A stretch of DNA of 48,409 nt, taken from NCBI GenBank assembly GCA_905250885.1, contig CAJNOQ010000516.1, forward strand, positions 1 through 48,409, given 5' to 3'. The position numbers were made by a program, and so were the translations under genes. Of this stretch, positions 1-14,236 are shown in pieces. The notes beneath the pieces are model-generated. The model ran no database searches and was not told the DNA's origin. It saw only the letters and a list, made by a program, of their open reading frames with translations. How positions within the stretch are numbered: the first letter of the stretch is position 1; every line of letters begins with the position of its first letter. Origin of the DNA: Didymodactylos carnosus (lineage: Eukaryota; Rotifera; Eurotatoria; Philodinida; Philodinidae).

Positions 1-309
1 GGTTAACGGAACATTTCATTTTCTTAATTACCAAAGTTGTGGATGTGGATCTCTTTCTATTAGACCACTGACTTGGTCTAACGGCAATTTTTCACACGAT
101 TCTTTTATATCTCGAAGAAGCTAAATTAAATGAAAATACATAAATAATGTAAAAATACATAAAACTTTATGTATTTTCATTTAGTTTAGCTTCTTCGAGA
201 TATAAAAGAATCGTGTGAAAAATTGCCGTTAGATCAAGTCAGTGGTCTAATAGAAAGAGATCCACATCCACAACTTTGGTAATTAAGAAAATGAAATGTT
301 CCGTTAACC
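1..309. repeat. Snap-back inverted repeat (144 bp arms, 21 bp loop)
   Basis: Bases 1-144 are the reverse complement of 166-309, with a 21-base loop at 145-165. By eye I find only two mismatches: in the ACTTGGTCT/AGATCAAGT segment and in the CTAAATTAAA/TTTAGTTTAG segment. The outer end reads GGTTAACGG. The arms contain no recognisable protein. The window starts exactly at the first paired base, so the arms may extend upstream and a target-site duplication cannot be tested. A foldback transposon, a MITE-like element or a recent palindromic duplication would all fit. Confidence 0.9.
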
Positions 310-731
310 AATGAACGACAGTATTTATATATTCTATTTTCTGAGTCAGTTTTGATGGTCCTATCCAATGGCGGTTTTGGATTCCAGCAGGCAGCTTTTA
401 TTTTTGTCCAAAACGAAATTTTTTTAAAAAAATCAAAAACCGGATATATTTTATATTCCGATCAAAAGACGTGGTTTTTGATCGAATTTGTATACAGTAC
501 CTCAAGCGAGGCATATAGCCGACCTCCATGGAATCTGAATCAGTTTTGAATCCTCTTTCGAATGGCATTTTCTGTTTTTTATTTGATTGTTAAGCGAAGG
601 CCAGAAAAATGATTGATTGATTATATAGATCGATCGAGCTATACAAATTATCCCGGTCGGGATTTTATCACGTTTGGGATATAAGTCATGACATTGCACT
701 ACCCGTCTTTTAATTTGAAAAAGATAATAGT

Positions 732-1149
732 TTATTGTATCGCCTGTAATTTCAGGACCACTACGTATTTTGGTCTGACACAGTTTATCACAACCTGTTC
801 ATGAAATGGGCTTGCATTACTGAAAGTTTGGTTTAGATCGATAGAACGGCATTTAAAAAAGTCTGAGGAAATCTCTATGCCACGAACACGAAACAGATTT
901 TGCTCACCGATTCCAGCTATCAACATCATTTATCGCACGCCTAGAATTAATAGTAACCCGGTCGGCTTTTGCACTGTGTCTGGCATCCCTTCGGCTTTCG
1001 ATGCAAAGCATTTCTGCATCACTCACAGCTTGAATTTTTAAACCGAAGTTCAACATGTCACTGGCTACGTTCCACACTACCCACCTATGCCTCACTCTAA
1101 CGATATGCAATATGAAATTTGTAATGGGTTTTTGCTCACAAACCTCCAT
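732..1149 (-). CDS. Unrecognised two-exon gene, 109 aa
   Basis: I do not recognise this protein. Exon 1 is 1149-908 and exon 2 is 819-732. The 88 bp intron starts GTGAGC and ends TTTCAG, and joining it keeps the frame (80 codons plus 2 bases, then 1 base plus 29 codons). The ATG at 1149 follows directly on an in-frame TGA, which supports this start. The protein is soluble-looking, with no signal peptide or membrane segment. It has a charged, helix-like middle (AEMLCIESRRDARHSAKADR) and ends VVINCVRPKYVVVLKLQAIQ. The composition is more GC-balanced than the flanks, as expected of coding sequence. It could also be the 3' end of a longer gene or a relict of one. Confidence 0.4.
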
Positions 1150-2714
1150 TCATTCACAATGTTATTATCTAAACAAAAAACACTTTTTAAGTTAAATTAA
1201 GCTATGTAAAAAACTAATATTCAGATGTAAAAGATGATATCGAAATCAATACCAGTCGGTTGATCGGTTCCACACAATTATAATGAAACACTCTTCGAAG
1301 AATTGATTGCAATTGCGCTGCGCACTAGTTGCGATGTCGACAGACTTTGTCTCTGATTAAGCCTACTGTTCCAAGCAGATCCTATTAGTAGGCTCTGAGC
1401 ATTGTATTTTTGCTTTGATTTACTCTTTAAACTGCTTATAAGATAAAAGAACAATGAAGAAAATTTGAAAAAGAGAGATTCTGACTAAATGGCACCGAAT
1501 AAAAACTAGCAATAATAATCCAAGTCCAACGGCCATTTTGTTGCCCACTTATGGCGCTTATACCACCGAGTTTGGATCTTTAATTGAGTAAAGAACGTGC
1601 AATGGTCAGTTTTCAGTATCTATAGAACACTGTGGCTTATTCAAAAGTTCTCCACGATGAGTAGGTTGCTGGACCTTGGTGTTCTCTTTTCGCAAAAAAA
1701 GATCGTAAAGAAAATACAAAAAAACAAAATTCCCAGCATAAATGCTAAATGTCTGTCGACATAATAATCGAAATTTTCAGTTTTAAAACGAAAAACTTAA
1801 CGATGATGAAGTCAGAAAAGGATGTTGTTTATTGATTGATTAGTTTCTTGTCTTGAACATTCATTTTTATCTAGAAAGTTTTTTCAAACGATTATTCTAT
1901 TATATCATTCATTAGGTGTTTATTCACCGCGTTTTGCATCATTTCCTCCTCTATCATTAATCATCTGTATGTGTAAATATCCTTGGGCAACATAAATAAC
2001 CATTTTCACAATTGATTGTTGTAAATCATTGTCATCATTTTATTTCATTTGATATATTTTTCTTAACTCTTTTTGAAAATGGATGAATATCGACATAATT
2101 TTTATATAAAACAATTGAATTCTACACTCTGCCATATAATAGAACAAACGTCCCGTGAAACAATCATCGAATAACGTAATATAGATAACAAACACCTTTT
2201 TATTCAAAATACACATTATTTTTAGCATTTCTAAATTGAAAATCAACATGATGGGAGAGGAGATGAACAACACATTATGCAAAAAAAAGAAGGCAAATAT
2301 TAAATTATTTATAGTTTAATCGATCATTTCTACCGTCATTTCATAAAAGATCAGATCGTGTAAACATTTTTTTAATTACTGAACAAATGGTCAGGATAGA
2401 AATATTCGATTAAAATAATAAGATATTCAAGTATTTCTCTAATTTGATAAAAATCAATCGATATAAAAAATTTCCTATTTTAGATGATCAAATTTCAATT
2501 TCATTCCTTCTCACTAAATTACAATGTGAATATTAATCTTAGTTTTTTTTCCAATATTTAAAATGTTCTATTTTTTTAACTCATTAACTAATTAACGTAA
2601 TCTTACAAACATCTCAGTTTCACTCGATTTAGCATGATTATTCCATTCATCTTATCAACTATCCTCATGTGAAGATGAGTGATTGAATTTTTTGATTTTT
2701 AGAAAACAGCTGAA

Positions 2715-2738
2715 TCATTCATTCATTCATTCATTCAT
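2715..2738. repeat. TCAT microsatellite
   Basis: Six tandem TCAT units in the spacer, read directly from the sequence. Confidence 0.9.
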
Positions 2739-5700
2739 TTATTGTTCTGTTAAAAAGATAATTTGGTTAAGTAATTTGAAACATTGACACAATGAAGATG
2801 AAGAAAAGAAATGTTACAGACACATACACATCTGTACATATGTTCATTATAATTCAAATCAAACGTGAAATTAGTGACTAACGGTATTTGGCGGCATATT
2901 AGAAGGATGTTAATGGTATATTGCGTCGTTATATTCATCTCTACCAAGTGACATTATGTCTGTCTTTTATATATACACAAAACACAAAAAAAAAGCAATA
3001 AAGTTCAATGTAACGGTTGAGTAAAGAGACTACCATTATAAAAGCTTCTTTTTTTCTTTCTTTTTCTTCCTTTTCTTAGTTTCGATACATTCAATAGCCG
3101 GAAGTAATAACAAGAAAGATTTGAAAACATTTCTATTCAGTAGAAGGCGGGACATTTTTCTTGTAAACCATTATTGACTGATAAATATTTTCAAGTAAAT
3201 AATCATAACGTATAGGATCCTTGATATATAATTACATTGAACAATTTTAAAACACGTTGTTAAAATAAAATAAAAATAGTTAGCTCATTTATCATTTACA
3301 CATGTGTCTATGTAACCGAAGAAAGGTATAATATCATTTAAAAAGACATTAACAATTTTTTTTTATTTTCTTTCTCTTTTTTTTCGTTTTTTGATATCAA
3401 CAGAATTATGAACTGTTTTAACAGAAAATTAATTAACAATCTTTAGCAATAAAAAAAATTTTAAAGATAAAAAGATGGAAAATAAATGAGTATTTTGAAA
3501 GATATGATCATATCAATTATTATTATTAGTCAATGTTTAAAAAGTCTCAAATTTATTTTATATATTACTCGATGAGTTGTTAATAACAAAAATTCATTTA
3601 AAATAATCTTTTTTTGTAATAATTTTCTCTAATATTATGTATTTTATTTTTTTTTTTTTTTATTAAATCTGTGAAAACTCTAAATATAAATAAAATATGG
3701 AAATTGGAAAAATGAACAATATGAAGAAGTTCAAGGTTCAATATGATTGAATGTTCACTTTCGTTTATAATAATATTAAATATTTTTCAAGTTAATTGAA
3801 CTATACTTTAGTAGATATAAATTTTTTATTTGTTTTTTTGCTTCAATATTGTTAAATATAAGTACAAACTTCCCATCTACGATTGAAAATGGCAATGAGA
3901 AACGAGAATGTCACTGTTCTTTTTTTTCATGCATTAAAATTGATTATCAAAAAAAAAGAAGAAGAAGAAGAAAAAAAAAACCTCTTCTATTTCTTTCTGC
4001 TCAATAATACCAGCAGCAATTCCTCTTTTATTTTATTTTTTTTTTACTTTATATCGTTGGAAACAAGCTTTTGAACAATCTGAATTTTGTTATTTTTTTT
4101 TCTTCGTCCTTTTTCTGTAAAATTTGACTATCTGTCTGTATAGAGTTGTATTGAATTTCTATATATAGAACAATTGTGGATTTATTTCAATTGCCTAAAT
4201 TTTCATACTAATCCCTGACAAACATGTAGACTATAAAAAGAAAGCTTGATTTTCTTCCCTATTTTTTTTTTTCTTTTTTGTATATATTGCGTGGTTCAAG
4301 AAGAAAGCGTGCGACTTTATAAGAATTGTACCGACTGATCCAAAAAATTTTAATGATACAATGAATAAAAGATGTAACGATTATTAACTTGACGACATAA
4401 ACATGCATATTAAAATTGTAAAAAAGGACTTAGTTTATTAGTCTGACTCACGCAACCATATATTTATTATCTTTATTAGGATTGATAGACAAAAAAAAAA
4501 CAACAACAGAGACATAGTCCAAGACATGAAATGATCAATTCATGCAAAGATTTTTAAATCATCTATATTGATTGAAATAAAATGTTTTTGAATATTTTAA
4601 TTCTAATTTTAATAGAATTTCTAAAGAATTGTACACTACTGTTGGACAATAACAAATTGTGTAGTGATGTTAGGAATGCTTATACTATTTGTAATACTTT
4701 TTTGGGATATTGATGATATTTCATTTGTAACTGATACTGTAAAAATATTTGAAAATTGATGCTCTCTACCTTTCACTAGAACCGTATAACGATGATGTGA
4801 TGATGACTGACACACTTTTTAGTATGAATTAACGGTTCTCATATTCTTTGTTCATATGAACGTCAATTGAACATTCATAAGTGGCATACACGAACAGAAA
4901 AAGAAAAAAAAAAACAGAAAAGAAAAAGTTATCCATATTAAGTAGAAGAGAAAACGAAAAGGAAGAAGAAAAAAAAACACACACACAAATCTTCTTTTCT
5001 TCTTTCTGATTATTCCGCCTCTAGTTTGTTGTGGTAATATGAACAATCAGGTCGAATGAATATACTTCCATACAGATTATTTACATTTTAATAGTGAAAA
5101 CTCACGCAATCGATAACAAAAAAAGTTTCGTTTACTTCAAAACATCACCATCACCAAAAAATTTGTTCAACTATACATAATACAGAAAGATTGACACACT
5201 TCACTATTCTATTGTCGATTTCAAATAAAGTTGTCAACAGGTATGTATCGAGTTTTAACATATTACATTTTCCGATGAAATATTGCTAAGTGGCAAAAAA
5301 GAAAGTGCAAGATGATCAGAAGATTTTGTCTAATATTCGTACTAGAATTGAGTAAAGAAATCTCGATCGTCAATCTGATTACTAGATTTCAATTCCATAC
5401 TATCATTTTCAATTGTAGATTTTTAGTAGATTTTTTTATCATTTCGAATAGGAAGAGACTAAAAGAATTTGAATAATAAATGTGTCCTTTGATGCTCGAT
5501 GGACACTATAACTTAATTTTTTTGTTGTTCAAAAAGACAAAGTTTAGACAAGATACCAACAGTTTAATGGAAATATGTCATTTACTAAGAAACCACAAAG
5601 TTTTTCCATATTTTTGAGATTAAAGATCTTTGTTAGTAGGTTGAGAGACGTAACATCCCTTTCTTTCGTACACGACATATTGCTTGTGGATGACTTTCTT

Positions 5701-6066
5701 TTGTTGGTACAAATATATGTGTGTTTTGTAAGAATTAGAAGAGATGAGAGAAAATGAATACAAATGAGCAACAAATTACATATTTGATAAGAGAAATAGA
5801 ACTGTTTCATATGAAATGGAAATGAGAATGAGAGAGTGTGTATAGTTCATTTATTTGTTGTCTCAATAAAGTACACATATCAATACGAGTCAAAGTTCGT
5901 ACATGCTTACAAATGATGCCATCACATACGTATTTTTGGATAAGTGTTATTATTCACCATATGTATAAAAAAAAAAATTAAAAAGAAAAAGCTTAATAAA
6001 ACAAATCAGCTGGGATATATTCATCAAGTAATGAACAATTAGTGTTTAAACATTAAAGATAACGAT

Positions 6067-6103
6067 CATCATCATTATTATTATTATTATTATTATTAAA
6101 CCT
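6067..6103. repeat. ATC/ATT trinucleotide microsatellite
   Basis: Three ATC-type units run into about nine ATT units in the spacer. Confidence 0.9.
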
Positions 6104-7035
6104 ATATGCTTATATTATATTTTCAATAAGCGATGGGCGTAAATGGGTCAGTATAAAACAATAAATAAGTAATTAAGTATGGCATTGATGATGACAGAAT
6201 GAGAGAGAAAGGATAAATATACGCTGATTTGTTTGAAATAAAGAAATACATATAGCGGACGATATTATACATTTTGTTTTATAAACTTTAGCGTTTAGGA
6301 AACTACATTAAACTATTGTACGATTCAACTTATCAATAATTTAAAAAGAATAAAAATATATTTCTTTAAACATTTCAAAACGAATGTTGAACAATATCAA
6401 TCAAAAAAAGTATTTATTCAATGCATTGTTAAACCATATCTACAAGTGAAGAAAAACAAAAAATATATGAAGATTTCTATTTTGATATTGTTAATTCAAG
6501 ATAATCATTTCAAATCGCGAACAGACTAAAGTGATTCGACATTGAATAATCATAATTTTTTCAGATATGAATAATAGTTTTGACATGTGCGTATATTCGA
6601 TACTATTGATCAACTCAATGATTTGTTGCCATTTTATTTTTTTTATCCATTGATATACATATGTAATTCTGAATTTTTACAAGCACTAGTTGTGCTTATA
6701 CTATGCCAAAATGATTTTTTATTGCCCGTGCATTAGAAATATATTTAAAATGGGCTCATTGTCATACTTTTGTGTTTCTCTTAGTCTTTGTTTTATAGTG
6801 GAGACTCTTAGACATAACTACTCATGCTCGCTTCTGTCATCGTCATGTGTCTATATTTGATGGTGAGGTCAATGACCTAATATATAGAGGGAATGGGGCG
6901 CATCCGTACAAGTGTGCCTTTCTTATTTTTTTTATAAAAAAACCAAACAAACTTTGAAGCTTAATTTAATTCAGAAACATAGAGTGAATAGTCATTTAAT
7001 GGAATAAGAAATAATAGAACGAGAGAAACACACAC

Positions 7036-7062
7036 AGAGAGAGGGAGAGAGAGAGAGAGAGA
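7036..7062. repeat. GA microsatellite
   Basis: Near-perfect GA dinucleotide run with one GGG interruption, preceded by a short CA run. Confidence 0.85.
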
Positions 7063-9931
7063 AATGAATTTAACTGTTATTTGTTAGCCACTTCCTTTTT
7101 TTTCCGCATAAAGTCAGTATAGTATAATTGAAATTCAGAATAAGCATTGAAACAATTTGAACTTAAAAGAAAAAGAGCAGCTGTTTGTTCAACTCGTTAG
7201 AAACAGTTAAAAATTGATTAGTAGATCAATACAGTCAAAAAAATGTCCAATATGAAGAACGTAAGTTAGTAGTCGTTAAATATAATGATTTCAATTAAAA
7301 CTGGTTTGTAAAGAACATTGATTCCATTCGTTTTATATGGAGTCAACACTATCTTGCACGATCGATTAATTTCATGCTCTAGCAAGTTTTCAGCTTTCAG
7401 AACTTTAAGTCAATATAAATAACTCTTTGTGACAAGGAAAAGCATTATCCGAGAAAATAAGAGTGTGGAAAAAAAGATACTGTATAAAATGGAAAATTTT
7501 TTTGTAATTCAAATATTTCAAAAATGTTTTGAAATCGATTTATCTTGATACTAATTATTTTAACAGAATGAAATAGTTTATTTGTGCATAACGAATATCG
7601 TTTACTTTTTCACATATAAAACTCCTATGTCCCTAGATTGTATTCTCACAATGTGTGAGGTTTTCCATTTGTTTTGAATAGAAACAAACTGTTGAAGTAC
7701 ATCAACTAGAAATGAACGCACGAATGATAATAACTGAAAACTTTCATTAAAGAAGTTTAATCAGTCTTTGTCTCTCTTTCATTCTTTTAACCGTTATGCC
7801 ATATGTGTATATAAAAAGAAATTGTTCTTTTACTCAGTAGGGTATCATTTAAACAATATATCTCCCTATCCTCTCATTAATTTGATTGTGTTGATTAGTT
7901 TTTGATGCGAGCATCATAATACTCATGTTGTTAATCAGTCAAATACGCTGCTATACACAGTCATTGTTTTCTTGTACATTTACAACTTCTACTTTTCATT
8001 TTTCTTTTCTTATATTTTTGTTTAAGATACAATATAGTCCATCAAAACTGTCATATTGAGTAGATGATAACAATAATACAAAAATAGTATAAAAGAAAAA
8101 AAATGGCAAATACTATGAACATATTTTATACATAAATGATAGATAAACAATAAACACACACGTTGTTGTGTATTCAAGTGCCACAGAGAAGAAGAAAAAA
8201 CAAAAGGACTTGATCTGAGACTAAAGCTTCTTTAGTTATTCTACTTGCCTCTATAGAGATGATGTCAAAAAAATGTATGTATAATAATGTTCTCAGTGGT
8301 ATTGTGACATTTTCTATTTCAATGAAAATTTATGTTTAGTAATTCTTTTGAACTATTCATTATCTAAACTATTATAAAATTTTGAAATAATAATGAAAGA
8401 CTTATTTTTCAACTTCATAAGTTTTTAATTAGATCTTGTCATCTGTTAGTGACATTGAATAAAGCAGTTGAATTTAAAGTAATTAGGAGAGACTCTATTG
8501 AATGAACAACACCAATGTTACTTTATATTCCTTTTAATCCACTAACTTCCGATCAATGTCATGTATTCACCATCTTCTTTAATTGATTGAACAGTTGATC
8601 AATAACATCAACTCTTTAACAAAAAAAAAAATGATTCGTATCAAATCATCTCTGCATATTTTCTCCCCTTTTTCTTACCCCCCTCCCATATCGTATAACA
8701 ATGAGTGAATAATATTCGAGGTCAAGAAATCAAGGTTTTTCTTTTTTGTCAGTAAGAACGGTAAATCGGATGATGAGTGCCGGAAGATAATCGAGTTGAT
8801 TAGTCTAATGTGAAATGACTAAAGTCAATCGATAACATTCATCAAATAATCATCAAATGGTTAGGAAAAATGAGAGAAAAGAAAGACAATTATCATCATC
8901 ATTAGTATTGTGGAAACTCAGCTAGAGTCTACAGACATATAAGGAAACATACAAAAATCTATCATTTGAGAATAATTTCTATATAATTAAATTAATTAGT
9001 TTTAGATAATTTGCTTTGTTTTCATAGAAGAAAGACAGAGAGAAAGAGAAAAAAAGAAAAAGACAAAGAAAAGAGACTAACTTTTGATGAGCCTTTGGTT
9101 ATAAGTAAATCGGACACATACATAGATATCAATCACATACACATGTTAATGTAAATTTTATTGCGCAAGCTCAAAACGTATCTACATATTCATGTTGAAG
9201 GTGCAACAATAATCATATTGTTTAAACGCTAATATATATAAATATAAATATAAAGTAGCGTGTGTTAAACAAAAAAAGAAAAAGAAAGAAATCACTAGCA
9301 CATTTTCTACTTCCGGCCTATTTAAACCATAATTATCGAATGAAAAGAATAACAGAAGAAGAGAAGAACAAAAAAAAAAAGATTTAATAATTTCTTCAAA
9401 ACAATATATATCCGAATAATTACAACATTAATAAATGTTTTTCATATATGACAGAACAACACATTACATAATACGAGATTTAGAGTAATAGTAACAATAA
9501 GAATCTATTAATTGTTCTTGTGAAAGAATTTCTATAAAAATTTATTGGTAAGTAGGAAGAAATTTATTATGTTTTAAAAAAATTCTTCAACTTTTCCATA
9601 CTACTATTCATTTATTACTATTCAGTGAGTGTTAATCTGTACAATGATGATAATTTAGTTACCATTGTTCTCTATTCTGGAAAATAAACTCAATGTAGAG
9701 AATAGAAAGAGAGAATATGTTCTATGTTTTTTGAAAACTTTAACATCATTCATCGAATTTTGAACAAATTTTTCATTTATAGTCAAACTCTTCTTTTTGT
9801 TTTTAACTGAATATATACTACTGATCATGTTTTTTTTTGTTGTTTTTTTTTATAAATGTAATCTTTTATTTGTTTGTAGATTTGAATGATTCAAACAATA
9901 ATACTCTGTATTTATTATTTATTAAACAAAT

Positions 9932-12900
9932 ATGTTCTATCGATACCTTCTACTATTGATTATATTTGATTTTATTCAACAATTTATTGTTGGTACTGCC
10001 ACTGCTATTACCACAAATACATGGAATTGTTCATTTATTAATAGAGAACCATTTTCATTGTTTTATCGTGAACATAAAATAAATAATGATAATAATGAAT
10101 ATTTAGAAAATCAATGTCAAATAACAATTGACTATGATAGTGATAATAAATGGAATAGATGTGATAAATTATGGATAAATAATAATAATAATAATAATAA
10201 CAAAAAATCTATTAATTTAAATCAAATAATAGTCAATTTAATTCAAACAACAAATATAAAACTAAAACGAATTATAGCCATTAAACTTTTTTCATGTTCA
10301 ATAAACAATATGGATGATTTATTATTAATAAATAAAAGAAATTATATAAAAAATTTAATATCAACAATTGAATATCTCGATTTAACACACAATAATATTC
10401 GAAAATTATCATCATTATCATTATTTCCACAATTAAAATATCTTTATCTAGGTAAGTTTAGAAAGTTTTTACAACAAAAAGATAAAATTGTTGAATAGTA
10501 CTCGTTCATGGGAGAGGAAAAACAACAACAACAACAACGAAATTTTATATATATATATATTTTTTTTTTGTATATTTAGATTATAATCATATTGAACAAG
10601 ATGATTCAATTGATAGTAAAAATATGAACAATAATTTAATTAGTCTCAGTTTACGTGGAAATAAAAATTTAGTTTTTACTAATAGTCAATTTTTTAGTTT
10701 TTATTCAAAATTAACCATGTTAGATATAAGTGATTGTAATTTAAAATTATTACCTAAAACATTATTTGAAAATTTAACAAAATTAAATTATTTATCATTA
10801 AAAAATAATTTTCTTGATCATTTACCTATATTACCCGATAAATTAGATTATCTTGATCTTTCTTATAATAAATTTAATCATATTGATTTAATAATTTTAA
10901 AATTAAATAATTTACATACACTTCATTTAAAATATAATCAAATACGTTCATTAGAATTTCTTAAATATCATCAACAACAACATTCCAATGAACATATAAA
11001 TAATACAATTGATCAAGATAATAACGTAAGTAATAAATGATTATTTCATTAAAATCGTCTATCATGTGCAAATAGATTGAATTTTATTTATCTTGTGAGA
11101 GAGAATGTACACGAATATATAAAATGTTAGAAATTTTTATTCATTTTCATTTTTTTATTTTGTCTTAATTTTAAAATATTAGCATTCAACACTAGAACAG
11201 AATTCATAGAATAAGAAGCATAGATTAACTATCATGAATAAAATCAAAAGAAAATTTCATTTAGATTAATAAAAAAAGTACTAATAAATCTTAATTATTA
11301 TGTTTTTTTTTTTGTTTAGGTCTATTCACACTATTTACGTCTATCGTTACATGGTAATCCTTTACTATGTGATTGTTGGATGACAAATTTTTATGATAAT
11401 TATTATGGTGGCGATAGTGGCAATGAATTAGACAACAATAAACCATATCAAAATCAAATAATCATAAGTGATTTAGAAATATTAAAATGTCAATTAATTT
11501 TACCATATAACAATAATAAAATATCATCAATATTGACCTATAAATTATTTTCTGAATTAGAAAAATCTGATCTTTTATGTTCATATGATCAATATTGTTT
11601 TATTGATTGTTCATGTTGTGATTTTGTTGCATGTGATTGTAATAATATTTGTCCAAATGATTGTTCATGTTATCATAATATAAATTGGTCTAGAAATATT
11701 GTTAATTGTTCACAAGCAAATTTAACTGATATACCACAATTATTACCAGAAAAAGTAACAGAATTATCTTATGAATCAAATAATATTCAAACAATTAAAT
11801 CCTATGTATTTGTAGGAAAAACATCATTATTATCATTAAATTTAGCTCATAATAATTTAACTCATTTTGATAATAATACATTTTGTACTATACCAAATTT
11901 AGAATATCTTGATTTAACTCATAATCCAATTATATTAGATAATTTTGATATATTTAAATGTTTAGAACATTTACATGTTATTATATTATCACATGAACAA
12001 TTAAAAAATCAAACAAATACATTATTACCTTATCCATGGAATATTTATTCAACAAATCAATATTTAAATTTATTTCGACTATCATCAAATATTACAACAT
12101 TGTCTAAACGAATTATTTCACTTTATAATTTTACAAATCAACTTCAAATTAATAATAATGTTAAACGTGAACGTACAGCTAATAAAGGTAGATAACATGT
12201 GTTTTTTTGAGTTTAAAATTGAGTTAATTACACTTTTTTCTTGTTGTTTTTTTTCTTTATAGAAATACTAACAACAAATCCATTCGTTGCTTATTCATCA
12301 TCAATTGTCAATCAAAATTTAACTACTATATCCAATAATTCTGATCGTAAACGTCTTTCTCAACCATTTTTATATAAAAGTTATTATTCTCCAACGTTTG
12401 ACACAACAAAATGTTCGGATATTCTAACAACAATATCGTCTATAAATCCAATTTCATTTATTCATCAAAATCAAACAATATTTTTTATTCTATTTTTTCT
12501 ATTAATTTTAATAATGACTTGTTTAATTCTTCTTCTATGTCTATCGTATTGTACACGAAAAAAATTAGATATGAAACGTCATCATCTAAATATTGAATTA
12601 CGTTCTGATCATCCTATTCATCATATTCCTCAAACGGGTGATATTCGAATGTATAATACATATTATAAAAAAATAAATCAAAATCAAAATAATCAAGATA
12701 GTTTATATGAACAATTACCATCATCATCGTCAGATAATAGTGAAAGACAATTTTTATCTTCGAAAAATATTTATGAAAAATATGAATCACCACCATTATG
12801 TTGTGATCATCATCGAAAATTTTTTAAACAACCTATTCCATCGTCTTGTAGTCATCATGAATATCAATATGCTTCATTTGAACAAGATTCTCTCTCTTCA

Positions 12901-13212
12901 ACGCAATTGAACAGTATTCATCACCCTCTTCAACAGCAGCAGCTACAACAACAACAACCACAACAACAGTGTGCTATTTTACTATGGGCAAACCGTTTAT
13001 TTTATACAATTGGCCAACAAACAAATCGAAATGCCAATGATTATAATCAGTCTTGTCCAAGTGAATTACATCATCTACAAGTCTGTCTTCTAAACAATAA
13101 CACAAAAAAACTAGACTCATTAAATAGAATAAGAACGAATAATATTGCAAGATATTGTGACAATGATCATTTATCTCGAAAACAAATCACACAATCAAAA
13201 ATTCACAGATAA
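9932..13212 (+). CDS. Toll-like LRR receptor lacking a TIR domain
   Basis: Exons are 9932-10451, 10580-11025, 11320-12187 and 12263-13212. Phases join cleanly and give 927 residues. A signal peptide (MFYRYLLLLIIFDF start) leads into leucine-rich repeats (YLDLTHNNI, LSLRGNKNL, YLDLSYNKF). An LRRCT cap (NPLLCDC, C339/C341) follows, then a cysteine cluster at about 409-452 (CCDFVACDC, CPNDCSCYH, W445, NIVNC), more repeats (LNLAHNN, YLDLTHNP), a membrane helix at about 684-707 and a 220-residue tail. Family knowledge: a mid-ectodomain LRRCT-LRRNT pair of this form marks multi-cysteine-cluster Toll receptors of protostomes. Here the tail is low-complexity, with poly-Q and a YEQL motif, and shows no TIR domain. 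A second juxtamembrane LRRCT is not evident either: PWN is present but its cysteines are missing. Ligand and signalling are unknown. It ends convergently with the SUN gene. Confidence 0.85.
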
Positions 13213-13232
13213 TAATTATAGCTTTTTTGGTA

Positions 13233-13238
13233 AATAAA
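13233..13238 (+). terminator. Candidate polyadenylation signal of the receptor gene
   Basis: An AATAAA hexamer lies about 20 bases after the stop codon at 13210-13212. Confidence 0.5.
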
Positions 13239-14166
13239 ATGTGTATACCTCTCAGAAACAGAGAATCTCTCTATCGGTATTAACTCATAATGAATGACAT
13301 AAACTAATTCGAACGGGTTCATTTTTACGTAGAATGAAAGCATTTGTGACTAAATAAGTCGTTCAAAATGTAGAATACATATTTCTCTACAACATAAGGT
13401 GTTTGTAAGCTTTGTATGATTTTTGCTTGTAATTCTGCACTTACATATTCAATAGCAAACACCTAATCGAACCTGTTTATTCTATATTTCGACATAATAA
13501 AAAAGTTCTCTTCCTTCTTGTCCACTTATTTGTTACAATGGAAAAATCAGACACTAGACTGGTAACATGGATCTAGGGACCGAGTTTGGCTAGCATTTAA
13601 ACGAGTTTAATTTAAATAGATAAAGTAAAGTTTTTGAATATCTTTCTGGTTTGATCATCTTCAAAGTTTTGTCGATCTCTATTCATTAGTTTTTCCTTGT
13701 ATTTATTTTCAAACAGGAGATATGAAAGGACAGGAGAAAAGAAACATTGAACATATGAGAAAAAAAGAATACATAAAAAGGAAAATATTTCTTGAATAGA
13801 GAAAGAGCGCATTGTCTCTGTATTTATTTATTAGTTTTTTAAACTCTTTTTTACAAAACAAAACAAAAACAGAAATGAATCAGCAGCCATTAGAGTAGGC
13901 TACACACAAATACACACGTAAATTGACAATGGAAAAAATGTTAGTGTTAATGTATACAAGCAGAATTATTGAGTAAAACAGAAACTAATATGAGGTCTAC
14001 GATATTTCGCATTAATAAAAGAGACAAAAAATATCCTAGAGTATAAAAATACCCAAACTCGAAATATCTATAGAGATTCAATATGAACTACTTCGCAACA
14101 AAACATAGAACAAAAAAGAATCAGAGAAAATAATACCTAATACAAGAATGCATCAATGGAACCTCT
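13239..14166. other. Convergent intergenic region, nothing recognised
   Basis: This lies between the 3' ends of the receptor gene (+) and the SUN gene (-). Only short spurious open frames and A/T runs are visible. Confidence 0.5.
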
Positions 14167-14172
14167 TTTATT
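14167..14172 (-). terminator. Candidate polyadenylation signal of the SUN gene
   Basis: TTTATT on the + strand (AATAAA on the coding strand) lies about 65 bases beyond the stop codon at 14237-14239. Confidence 0.45.
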
Positions 14173-14236
14173 TCAATACAATGTCTGTTTGTACGTTGTT
14201 AAAAGCAGTGAAAAAGAAAATAGAAATCAAATGAAT

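Larger units (their letters stand above)
1150..9931. other. Gene-free AT-rich spacer
   Basis: No coding region could be supported on either strand. Open frames here are short, start mid-frame and are built from homopolymers or microsatellites. The spacer holds a TCAT tetramer repeat (2715-2738), an ATT repeat (about 6067-6103), a GA repeat (about 7036-7062) and many A or T runs. Regulatory sequence for the receptor gene at 9932 may lie at its right end, but I see no specific motif. Confidence 0.5.
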
